This document shows, piece after piece, positions 49,925-57,495 of a stretch of 64,000 bases of DNA; the first letter of the stretch is position 1; each line of letters begins with the position of its first letter. The DNA lies in assembly GCA_910587645.1 (NCBI GenBank), contig CAJUNA010000007.1:1-64000 (forward strand), read 5' to 3'. The position numbers were made by a program, and so were the translations under genes. The stretch is from an uncultured Oscillospiraceae bacterium. Lineage in GTDB: Bacteria; Bacillota; Clostridia; Oscillospirales; Oscillospiraceae. The notes under the pieces were generated by a model, which did no database searches, was not told the origin of the DNA, and saw only the letters and a list, made by a program, of their open reading frames with translations.

Positions 49925-49960
49925 GCGGCCATTCCGCCGGTATGGAATGGCCGCTTGTTT
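49925..49960 (+). terminator. Terminator after the MATE gene
   Basis: An 11-bp perfect stem (gcggccattcc 49925-49935, ggaatggccgc 49944-49954) followed by ttgtttttt. Confidence 0.93.
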
Positions 49961-49974
49961 TTTCGCGCAGCCTA

Positions 49975-50003
49975 TTGGTTTTTTCTGCAATCTGTGCTAT
50001 ACT
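49975..50003 (+). promoter_or_regulatory. Promoter of the metallophosphoesterase/mnmG/murT operon
   Basis: TTGGTT (49975-49980), 17 bp, TATACT (49998-50003) with an extended TGC. Confidence 0.72.
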
Positions 50004-50038
50004 AAAGTGTCATACCCAAGATAAAGGAAAAAACTGCC

Positions 50039-50890
50039 ATGTCGAAATCAAAACACCGCCGGAGCCGGAAGCTTGTTAAATTCCTGCTTTTCTGCGCATT
50101 CTGCGCGGCCTTCTTCTGGTGGAGCAACTGCTCCCTGCAAATTGAACGCTTCACCTTTTCCTCTCCCCGGCTGCCCGCCGGCTTTGACGGCTGCGTCATT
50201 GTCCAGCTTTCCGACCTCCACGGGGCGGAGTTTGGGGAAAACAACGAAACACTGATTGCCCAAGTCCGGGCCGCCGCGCCGGACTATATCTTCCTCACCG
50301 GCGACCTCCAGGACCGGGGCCGTATGACTCCCCGGAGCTACTCCATAGACCTGGGCCGCGCCCTGGCCCAGATCGCCCCCACCTATTTTGTCACCGGCAA
50401 TCACGAGTGGGCGTTCCCCGATGTACGGAGCCTGAAACAAGAGCTGCGGGACGCGGGGGTCACGGTGCTGACCAATGAATTTGCCACCCTTTCCCGGAAC
50501 GGGGACACCATCCTTTTGGCGGGCATCGACGACCCCAATGGCTTTGCGGGGCAGACAACGCCGGAGGAGGTGGCGGAGGACGTTCGCTCCGCCGCGCCGG
50601 AAGCCTTCTGGCTTCTGCTGGCCCACCGGAACAACTATTTTGAGCGCGAATACAGCTATTTAGGGGCCGATCTGGTCATCTCCGGCCACGGCCACGGCGG
50701 ATTGATCCGCCTGCCCTTCACGGACGGGCTGGTCAGTGTGGAGCGTTCCCTGTTCCCCTCCTACACCGCCGGATTTTACGAAGCCAACGGCGGAAAGCTG
50801 TTTGTTTCCCGGGGGCTGGGGAACTCTGGGCGGACTTTCCGGCTCTTTAACCGGCCTGCGTTGGTAATTCTGACCCTGGAGAGGGAGTGA
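50039..50890 (+). CDS. Membrane-anchored metallophosphoesterase
   Basis: A 283-residue protein with an N-terminal basic stretch and one membrane span (about 12-30), then a calcineurin-like phosphoesterase. Metal-binding motifs appear in order: LSDLHG, LTGDLQDRG, VTGNHEW, LLAHRNNYF and ISGHGHGGLI. It resembles YaeI/YkuE-type enzymes thought to act on lipid or wall phosphates on the outer face of the membrane. It overlaps or abuts mnmG and is first in a run of five coupled genes. Confidence 0.9.
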   Translation: MSKSKHRRSRKLVKFLLFCAFCAAFFWWSNCSLQIERFTFSSPRLPAGFDGCVIVQLSDLHGAEFGENNETLIAQVRAAAPDYIFLTGDLQDRGRMTPRSYSIDLGRALAQIAPTYFVTGNHEWAFPDVRSLKQELRDAGVTVLTNEFATLSRNGDTILLAGIDDPNGFAGQTTPEEVAEDVRSAAPEAFWLLLAHRNNYFEREYSYLGADLVISGHGHGGLIRLPFTDGLVSVERSLFPSYTAGFYEANGGKLFVSRGLGNSGRTFRLFNRPALVILTLERE

Positions 50891-50895
50891 CCGCC

Positions 50896-52785
50896 ATGAG
50901 AGAATTTTTTGCCGGGACGTATGATATCGCCGTCATCGGCGCGGGCCACGCCGGGATTGAAGCTGCCTTGGCCGCCGCGCGTCTGGGCCGGAAAACCATC
51001 TGCTTTACCATCAACCTGGACGCGGTAGGCAACATGCCCTGCAATCCCGCCATTGGCGGCACGGGGAAAGGCCACCTGGTCCGGGAGCTGGACGCCCTGG
51101 GGGGCGAAATGGCCCTGGCGGCGGACGCGGCCTGTATCCAGTACCGGCTGCTGAACCGGGGAAAAGGCCCCGCCGTCCACAGTCTCCGGGCCCAGGCCGA
51201 CCGCAGGCTTTACCAGCAAATTATGAAGCACACCCTGGAGCGCCAGGAAAACCTAACTGTCCGCCAGGGGGAAATTACCGAAATCCGCCTGACCGGCGGC
51301 CGCGTCAGCCATGTAGCCCTCCACACCGGGGCGGTGTTCGCGGTAAGCGCCGCCATCGTCTGCTCCGGCACCTACTTGAACGGCAGGACAATCGTAGGCG
51401 AATGCGTCCAATCCGGCGGGCCGGACGGCATGTTTGCCGCCACAGCCCTGACGGGCTGCCTGGTCAAGCTGGGGCTGTCCCTGCGGCGGTTCAAGACCGG
51501 AACCCCGCCCCGCGTCAACGCCCGCAGCGTAGACTTCTCCAAAATGGAGCGCCAGGACGGGGACGCGGAAACCATGCCCTTCTCTTTCGAGACCAAGGCC
51601 CCGCCGGTGAACCGGGCGGTGTGCTACCTGACCTACACCAACCAGGAGACCCACCGGATCATCCTGGAGAACCTGGACCGCTCCCCCATGCACAGCGGCG
51701 TAATTGAGGGGGTAGGCCCCCGCTATTGTCCCTCTATCGAAGCCAAGGTTACCCGTTTCGCGGACAAGCCCCGGCACCAGCTTTTCATCGAGCCAATGGG
51801 GCTGGACACGGAGGAATTGTATATCCAGGGCTTTTCCTCCGCCATGCCGGAGGAGGTGCAGCTGGCCATGCTCCACACCATTGCCGGGCTGGAGCAGGCG
51901 GAGATGATGCGCCCCGCTTACGCCATTGAGTACGACTGCGTAGATCCCACGGAGCTGCGCCCCACCCTGGAGAGCAAAAAAATCCCCGGCCTGTACGGCG
52001 CGGGACAGTTCTGCGGCTCCTCGGGCTATGAAGAGGCGGCGGTTCAGGGCTTTGTGGCGGGGGTCAACGCCGCCCTGGCCCAGACGGGGCGGGAACCGTT
52101 GGTTTTGTCCCGGGGGCAGTCCTACATTGGCACGCTTATTGACGACTTAGTCACCAAAGGCACCAACGAGCCGTACCGCATGATGACCAGCCGCAGCGAA
52201 TACCGTCTCCTGCTCCGCCAGGACAACGCCGACCAGCGTTTATGCGCCATCGGCCACCGGATCGGCCTGGTTTCAGACGAGCGCCTGGCCCGGGTGGAAG
52301 CAAAATACGAAGCCGTCCGGCGGGAAATCCGCCGCCTGTCCTCCCATGGCATACCGCCCTCGGAGGAACTGAACGCTTTCCTCATAGAGCGGGGCACCAC
52401 CCCGGTCAGCGATGGCGCGCCCTTGGTTGCCCTGCTCCGGCGGCCCCAGGTGCGGTATGAGAACCTGCGGCGGTTTGACCCGGATTTTCCCGGCCTGCCT
52501 CCGGAAACGGCGGAACAGGTCGAGATTTCCGTCAAATATGAGGGCTACATCCAGCGGCAGCTCCAAGAAGTGGAGGAACTCCGGCGGATGGAGCGCCGCG
52601 CCCTGCCGCCGGAAACGGACTACGCCGCCATCCAAGGCCTACGGCTGGAGGCCAGGGAAAAGCTGAACCACCTGCGCCCCATGAACCTGGGGCAGGCGGC
52701 GCGGATTTCCGGCGTGTCGCCCGCCGATGTGGCCGCGCTGATGATCTGGCTAGAACAAGGGAAGGAGGAACAACAGCATGTCTGA
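50896..52785 (+). CDS. mnmG: tRNA uridine-5-carboxymethylaminomethyl synthesis enzyme MnmG
   Basis: A 629-residue FAD enzyme; ATG 50896 (gagggag 8 nt upstream) is favoured over GTG 50887. The FAD motif IGAGHAGIEAALAAARLG, the signatures NPAIGGTGKGHLVRE and RFKTGTPPRVN, and the C-terminal MnmE/tRNA-binding helices are present. With MnmE it modifies the wobble uridine of several tRNAs. MnmE is not in this window. Confidence 0.97.
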   Translation: MREFFAGTYDIAVIGAGHAGIEAALAAARLGRKTICFTINLDAVGNMPCNPAIGGTGKGHLVRELDALGGEMALAADAACIQYRLLNRGKGPAVHSLRAQADRRLYQQIMKHTLERQENLTVRQGEITEIRLTGGRVSHVALHTGAVFAVSAAIVCSGTYLNGRTIVGECVQSGGPDGMFAATALTGCLVKLGLSLRRFKTGTPPRVNARSVDFSKMERQDGDAETMPFSFETKAPPVNRAVCYLTYTNQETHRIILENLDRSPMHSGVIEGVGPRYCPSIEAKVTRFADKPRHQLFIEPMGLDTEELYIQGFSSAMPEEVQLAMLHTIAGLEQAEMMRPAYAIEYDCVDPTELRPTLESKKIPGLYGAGQFCGSSGYEEAAVQGFVAGVNAALAQTGREPLVLSRGQSYIGTLIDDLVTKGTNEPYRMMTSRSEYRLLLRQDNADQRLCAIGHRIGLVSDERLARVEAKYEAVRREIRRLSSHGIPPSEELNAFLIERGTTPVSDGAPLVALLRRPQVRYENLRRFDPDFPGLPPETAEQVEISVKYEGYIQRQLQEVEELRRMERRALPPETDYAAIQGLRLEAREKLNHLRPMNLGQAARISGVSPADVAALMIWLEQGKEEQQHV

Positions 52786-53476
52786 ACCCTTTCTGCACTT
52801 CACCAAGCAGGGCGCGGGTCCGCCCCTGCTGCTGCTGCACGGCAACGGGGAGGACGGCAGCTATTTCGTCCACCAGATGGGCGCCTTCTCCCTGCACTAC
52901 ACCGTCTACGCGATTGACACCCGCGGCCACGGCCTGTCCCCCCGGGGGGACGCCCCCTTCACCATGGCCCAGTTCGCCCAGGATTTGCTGGATTTCATGG
53001 ATGAGGAGCATCTGGGCCGGGCCAACATTTTGGGCTTCAGCGATGGCGCGAACATCGCCCTGACCTTCGCCCTGGCCCACCGGAACCGGGTGGACCGCCT
53101 GATTCTCAACGGGGGCAACCTGTTCCCCTCCGGGGTCAAGTTCTGGATTCAACTGCCTATTGTGCTGGGCTACTGGGCCGCGTCCCTTTTTGCCAAGGCC
53201 AGCCCCAAGGCCAGGCAGCACGCGGAAATCCTGGGCCTGATGGTAAAGGAGCCCCACATCGACCCGCAGGCCCTGAAAAAGCTGTACATACCTACGCTGG
53301 TCATTGTGGGGACCCGGGACATGATCCGGGATTCCCATACGCTGCAAATCGCGGGCAGCCTGCCTCTGGGGCGGCTGGAGATCATCGTGGGGGATCATTT
53401 TATCGCCGCGAAAAATCCCGATGCCTTCAACGAAGCCGTCGCGGCCTTTCTGGCAGATACAAGGAGTGATATATAA
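52778..53476 (+). CDS. Alpha/beta hydrolase
   Basis: A 232-residue soluble hydrolase overlapping mnmG by 8 bp. The oxyanion region LLLHGNGEDG, nucleophile Ser 88 in GFSDGAN, an acid near VGTRDMI and the final His in VGDHF make a full triad. Substrate unknown; 3-oxoadipate enol-lactonase-like and esterase groups look similar. It overlaps murT by one base (TAATG), so it may be tied to wall metabolism only by cotranscription. Confidence 0.85.
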   Translation: MSEPFLHFTKQGAGPPLLLLHGNGEDGSYFVHQMGAFSLHYTVYAIDTRGHGLSPRGDAPFTMAQFAQDLLDFMDEEHLGRANILGFSDGANIALTFALAHRNRVDRLILNGGNLFPSGVKFWIQLPIVLGYWAASLFAKASPKARQHAEILGLMVKEPHIDPQALKKLYIPTLVIVGTRDMIRDSHTLQIAGSLPLGRLEIIVGDHFIAAKNPDAFNEAVAAFLADTRSDI

Positions 53477-54807
53477 TGCGGTTATTACTGGCAATTATCG
53501 TTTGCAAGCTGCTCCGCCTGATTGGGAAGCTGGCAGGCAAAGGCAGCAGCCTCCCCGGCAAGTACGCGCTGAAAATCTGTCCCGATGCCCTGGGCCGCAT
53601 AAAACTGCCGCCCTGCGTCATCGCCGTCACTGGCAGCAACGGCAAGACCTCCACGGTGGAGATGATTGCCGCCATCCTCCGGGCGGACGGGCGGCAGGTT
53701 GTCTACAACGAGGAAGGCTCCAACCAGATTGAGGGCGTAACCACCCTGATTCTCTGCAACAGCTCCCTGGGCGGGAAAATGAGGGGAGACGTCCTGCTGC
53801 TGGAAAGCGATGAGCGGTATGCCCGCCGTTCCTTCCGGTGGTTCCACCCCACACATTTTGTCATTACCAACCTCTACCGTGACCAGCTCACCCGCAACGG
53901 CCATCCGGAGTGGGTTTACAACGCCATCCTCCCTGCTATCCATCCGGACACAATGCTGGTACTGAACGCGGACGACCCACTGGTCTCCTGCTTTGCCCAG
54001 GAACACGAAAAGGTCAAGTGGTTCGGCCTAAACGAGTGCGCCATCAGCACCAAGGAGCATCACGGCATATACCACGATGGCGCGCGCTGCCCGGTATGCT
54101 GCGGCCGGATGGAGTATAGATGCTACCACTATGAGCACATCGGCCACTACCGCTGCGCGGACTGCGGCCATCACCGGCATGATACGGATTTCGCCGTCAC
54201 CGCCCTGGATCTGGAAAATGGAAAACTGACGCTGGACGGGGAGACGGAAATTTCCCTGGCGTTCAAGAGCATTTACAACGTATACAACATCCTGGCGGCC
54301 TGGTCTGTCTGTTCCCTGGCGGGGGTGGCCCCACCGGTCTCGGCCCAGGTCATCAACAACTATATCCTCAAAAACGGCCGCATGGTGCAGTTCACCCTGG
54401 GCGCGCACCACGGGACGTTGCTGACCAGCAAGCACGAAAATTCGGTGGCCTACGACACCAACCTAGGCTATATCGCCGCCAGCAAGTCCCCCTGCGAAGT
54501 GCTGGTGATGGTGGACGCCATCAGCCGGAAGTACTTCACCGGCGAAACAAGCTGGCTGTGGGACATCGACTTCGGCCAGTTGAACCGCCCGCATGTGGAG
54601 AAGGTCATTCTTTGCGGCAAATATGTCAACGACTTAGCCCTGCGTTTTGGCTATACGGACATCCCCCCGGAAAAAATCGTCTGCTGCGATACGGCATCCC
54701 AAGCCGCCGGGCTGCTGAAAGAGGACGGGGACAGCGCGCTGTACGTGGTGACCTGTTTTTCCGACCGGGATAAGCTTCTGAGCTTGGTGAAAAAGGAGGA
54801 AGGCTGA
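53476..54807 (+). CDS. murT: Lipid II isoglutaminyl synthase, Mur-ligase subunit MurT
   Basis: A 443-residue Mur-ligase-fold protein. ATP-binding loop AVTGSNGKTSTVEMI, the SNQIEGVTTLI region, ESDERYARRSF, and a central zinc-ribbon insertion with CPVC...CADC pairs are all typical of MurT. A DUF1727-type C-terminal domain follows. With GatD it amidates D-glutamate in lipid II to D-isoglutamine. The first 20 residues are hydrophobic. The gene is followed by a gatD-like gene 1 bp later. Confidence 0.95.
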   Translation: MRLLLAIIVCKLLRLIGKLAGKGSSLPGKYALKICPDALGRIKLPPCVIAVTGSNGKTSTVEMIAAILRADGRQVVYNEEGSNQIEGVTTLILCNSSLGGKMRGDVLLLESDERYARRSFRWFHPTHFVITNLYRDQLTRNGHPEWVYNAILPAIHPDTMLVLNADDPLVSCFAQEHEKVKWFGLNECAISTKEHHGIYHDGARCPVCCGRMEYRCYHYEHIGHYRCADCGHHRHDTDFAVTALDLENGKLTLDGETEISLAFKSIYNVYNILAAWSVCSLAGVAPPVSAQVINNYILKNGRMVQFTLGAHHGTLLTSKHENSVAYDTNLGYIAASKSPCEVLVMVDAISRKYFTGETSWLWDIDFGQLNRPHVEKVILCGKYVNDLALRFGYTDIPPEKIVCCDTASQAAGLLKEDGDSALYVVTCFSDRDKLLSLVKKEEG

Positions 54808-54808
54808 C

Positions 54809-55537
54809 ATGGAACTGACCATAGCCCACCTGTACCCGGACGCCATGTCCCTGTACGGCGAGTACGCCAACGTCTCGGTTCTCCGCCGCCACCTGGATGC
54901 CCTGGGGGTAGAAACAACCCTCCGCGCAATCACCTTCGAGGACGAGATGGACGTATCCGGCGCGGACTTCATCTACATGGGCGCTGGCACGGAGACCCGG
55001 CAGAAGGCCGTCCTGGTCTCCGCCCCCCACTACGGCCCCAGGCTGAAAGCTGCTGCGGCGGACGGCGCGGTCATCCTCTTCACCGGCAGCGCCATGGAGA
55101 CGCTGGGCGCGTCCGTCACCGATACGGCAGGCAAGGCCTGGCCGGGCTTCGGCCTGGCGGACTTCACCACCACGGAGACAGGCCAGCGCACCCCCGGCGA
55201 CGTAGTCGCGACCCCGACCCTGTGGGACGCCCCGGCGGTAGGCTTCATGAACAAATGCAGCGTTACCCACGGCATTACAAAACCGCTGTTTTCAGCCCTG
55301 CCCCTGGGCTTCGGCAACGAGCAGGAGCACGGCCCCGAGGGCTACGTGGATGGCGGCGTATTTGCCACCCACCTGACCGGGCCGGTTCTGGTGAAGAACC
55401 CGGACTTTTTGGATGAGATCATCCGCCGCCTGTTTACCCAGAAGGGCTGGCCGCTCCCGGACAGGCTCCCCGTGTTTCCCCATGAGCGGGAAGCCTACGC
55501 GGTAACGCTCCGGGAGTTGCAGGCGCGTATTCATTAG
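54809..55537 (+). CDS. GatD-like glutamine amidotransferase without the usual Cys/His
   Basis: A 242-residue homologue of GatD (MELTIAHLYPDAMSLYGEYANV is the typical start). Canonical GatD has a nucleophilic Cys in an xICGGYQ-like elbow near residue 94; here the aligned stretch is ILFTGSAMETLG (89-100) with no Cys. The catalytic His normally in TYLHGP is also not in place: the text is THLTGPVLVKNP. So glutaminase chemistry by the standard dyad looks absent. It may use free ammonia, serve as a structural subunit of MurT, or use other residues. The partnership with murT (1-bp gap) is firm. Confidence 0.8.
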   Translation: MELTIAHLYPDAMSLYGEYANVSVLRRHLDALGVETTLRAITFEDEMDVSGADFIYMGAGTETRQKAVLVSAPHYGPRLKAAAADGAVILFTGSAMETLGASVTDTAGKAWPGFGLADFTTTETGQRTPGDVVATPTLWDAPAVGFMNKCSVTHGITKPLFSALPLGFGNEQEHGPEGYVDGGVFATHLTGPVLVKNPDFLDEIIRRLFTQKGWPLPDRLPVFPHEREAYAVTLRELQARIH

Positions 55538-55557
55538 GGAAAGGAATTGGCAGGAAA

Positions 55558-55716
55558 ATGGTCGTATTGAGCGCCGTTTGCTCATTTATAGCGTATTTGT
55601 TAGGAACAGCAATTGAAATCCGTCCGACGGTAAATCTGCCGGGATTTGGTATTGCTTTAGCGTTAATTACGATGGGAAGTTTTATCTTATTTCAGCTAAA
55701 AAGGAATAAAAACTAG
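55558..55716 (+). CDS. Small membrane protein, 52 residues
   Basis: ATG 55558 to TAG 55714 encodes MVVLSAVCSFIAYLLGTAIE, then a short polar stretch and a second hydrophobic segment (FGIALALITMGSFILFQL), ending in a basic tail KRNKN. Two membrane spans are likely. Base composition is much AT-richer than the genes on either side. The ribosome site is weak (cagga just upstream). The stop overlaps the site of the next gene. Function unknown. Confidence 0.55.
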   Translation: MVVLSAVCSFIAYLLGTAIEIRPTVNLPGFGIALALITMGSFILFQLKRNKN

Positions 55717-55726
55717 GAGGAAGCCC

Positions 55727-57397
55727 ATGCATTACGAACACGAGCTGGCCCGCTGGCTCCAAAGAGCGGGAGAGGACCCGGATCTGACGAAAGAACTGGA
55801 AGAAATCCAAGATGACCCCAACGCCGTCTCCGACCGTTTTTACCGCCATTTAGCCTTCGGCACCGGTGGCCTGCGGGGCGTCATCGGCGCGGGAACCAAC
55901 CGCATGAACATCTACACCGTCCGCCGCGCCACCCAGGCGTTAGCGGACTACCTCAACGCCACGGACCTGCCCAAGTCCGTGGCCATTGCCCACGACAGCC
56001 GCATCAAGGGGGAGCTGTTTTCCCGGGAAGCGGCCCGGGTCTTGGCGGCCAATGGCATCACAGCCCACGTCTACCCCCGGTTGGAGCCGACCCCGGCCCT
56101 GAGTTGGGCGGTGCGGTACCTGCACTGCGGCGCGGGCATCTGCGTCACCGCCAGCCACAACCCCGCCCAGTACAACGGCTATAAGGTCTACGGCGCGGAC
56201 GGCTGCCAGATCACGCCGGAAGCGGCGGAAAAGGTGCTGGCTTTTATGGACAAAACCGACTGCTTTGACAGCGTAAAGCTGGCGGACTACGATGCCGCCC
56301 TGGCGGAAGGAAAAATCCAATGGATTGGGGACGAATGCCTGGACGCCTTTGTAGACGCGGTGCTGGCCCTGCGCCCCGGCAACGATGTCAGCCGCTTGAA
56401 GCTGGTCTACACGCCCCTCAACGGCTCCGGCCTGGAGTGCGTCCGGAAGCTGCTGGCGAAAATGGGCGTCACCGCCCTGACGGTGGTCCCCTCTCAGGAA
56501 GCCCCTGACGGCCATTTCCCCACCTGCCCCTACCCCAACCCGGAAATCCGGGAAGCCATGGAGGAGGGCTTGCGGCTGTGCGGCCAGGTTCACCCCGACC
56601 TGCTCATCGGCACGGATCCGGACTGTGACCGCATGGGCGCGGCGGTGCCAGACGGCAAGGGCGGCTACCGCCTGATTTCCGGAAACGAGATGGGCGTCCT
56701 GCTGCTGGACTACCTGTGCCGTACCAGGACTGCCCGGGGAACCATGCCGGAGCGTCCCGTGGCCGTAACTACTATCGTGTCCACAGATATGGCGGCGCCT
56801 GTGGCGGAAGCCTACGGCGTGGAGCTGCGCCGGATGCTGACGGGCTTTAAGTATATCGGCGAGCAAATCGGCCTGCTGGAAGCCGGGGGCCATAAGGAGC
56901 GGTATATTTTCGGCTTTGAGGAGAGCTACGGCTATCTCTCCGGCGCCCATGTCCGGGACAAGGACGGGGTGAATGCGGTGATGCTGGCCTGCGAGTGCGC
57001 GGCCTGGTACGCGGGCCAGGGGATGACCCTTCTGGACGCCATGAACGCGCTGTATGACAAGTTCGGCTATTATCGCAACGGCCTAATCAGCAAGGCCTTT
57101 GAGGGCCAGGACGGCATGCTGGCGATGGATGCCCTGATGAAGTCCCTGCGGGCCAATCCGCCGGCAAGCATTGCCGGGAAACAGGTTACAGGCCGGGTAG
57201 ACTACCTGGACGGCAGCACCGGCCTGATTCCCTCCGATGTCCTGGAATTTCGCCTGGAGGAGGGCGGCAAGGTAATCGTCCGCCCCTCCGGCACGGAACC
57301 GAAGCTGAAGCTCTACCTCTCCGTCTGCGGAACCAGCGAGGAAGACGCGCTGGCCCGTCTGGACGTGCTGGAAAAGGGTGCACGGGTGCTGCTGTAA
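55727..57397 (+). CDS. Phosphohexomutase (phosphoglucomutase/phosphomannomutase)
   Basis: A 556-residue alpha-D-phosphohexomutase of the long PgcA-like form, with taggagga before ATG 55727. Catalytic Ser 143 in TASHNP, metal loop DPDCDR, sugar loop GFEESYG and phosphate loop RPSGTEPKLKLY are intact. It interconverts hexose 1- and 6-phosphates for glycogen, wall glycan or galactose use; galE elsewhere in the window would feed from the same pool. Confidence 0.94.
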   Translation: MHYEHELARWLQRAGEDPDLTKELEEIQDDPNAVSDRFYRHLAFGTGGLRGVIGAGTNRMNIYTVRRATQALADYLNATDLPKSVAIAHDSRIKGELFSREAARVLAANGITAHVYPRLEPTPALSWAVRYLHCGAGICVTASHNPAQYNGYKVYGADGCQITPEAAEKVLAFMDKTDCFDSVKLADYDAALAEGKIQWIGDECLDAFVDAVLALRPGNDVSRLKLVYTPLNGSGLECVRKLLAKMGVTALTVVPSQEAPDGHFPTCPYPNPEIREAMEEGLRLCGQVHPDLLIGTDPDCDRMGAAVPDGKGGYRLISGNEMGVLLLDYLCRTRTARGTMPERPVAVTTIVSTDMAAPVAEAYGVELRRMLTGFKYIGEQIGLLEAGGHKERYIFGFEESYGYLSGAHVRDKDGVNAVMLACECAAWYAGQGMTLLDAMNALYDKFGYYRNGLISKAFEGQDGMLAMDALMKSLRANPPASIAGKQVTGRVDYLDGSTGLIPSDVLEFRLEEGGKVIVRPSGTEPKLKLYLSVCGTSEEDALARLDVLEKGARVLL

Positions 57398-57412
57398 CCA
57401 TATGAGAGAAAC

Positions 57413-57436
57413 ATACCGCTGCTGGAGCAGCGGTAT
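57413..57436 (+). terminator. First terminator hairpin after the phosphohexomutase gene
   Basis: An 11-bp perfect stem (ataccgctgct 57413-57423, agcagcggtat 57426-57436) followed by gtttctg. Confidence 0.75.
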
Positions 57437-57450
57437 GTTTCTGCCGCAAA

Positions 57451-57480
57451 AAGGGCCCCCGGAGTTTTCCGGGGGCCCTT
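57451..57480. terminator. Bidirectional terminator before the end of nifJ
   Basis: A 13-bp perfect stem (57451-57463 with 57468-57480) with aaaaa before and tttatt after, serving the converging phosphohexomutase and nifJ genes. Confidence 0.92.
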
Positions 57481-57495
57481 TATTAATGCGTTTGC

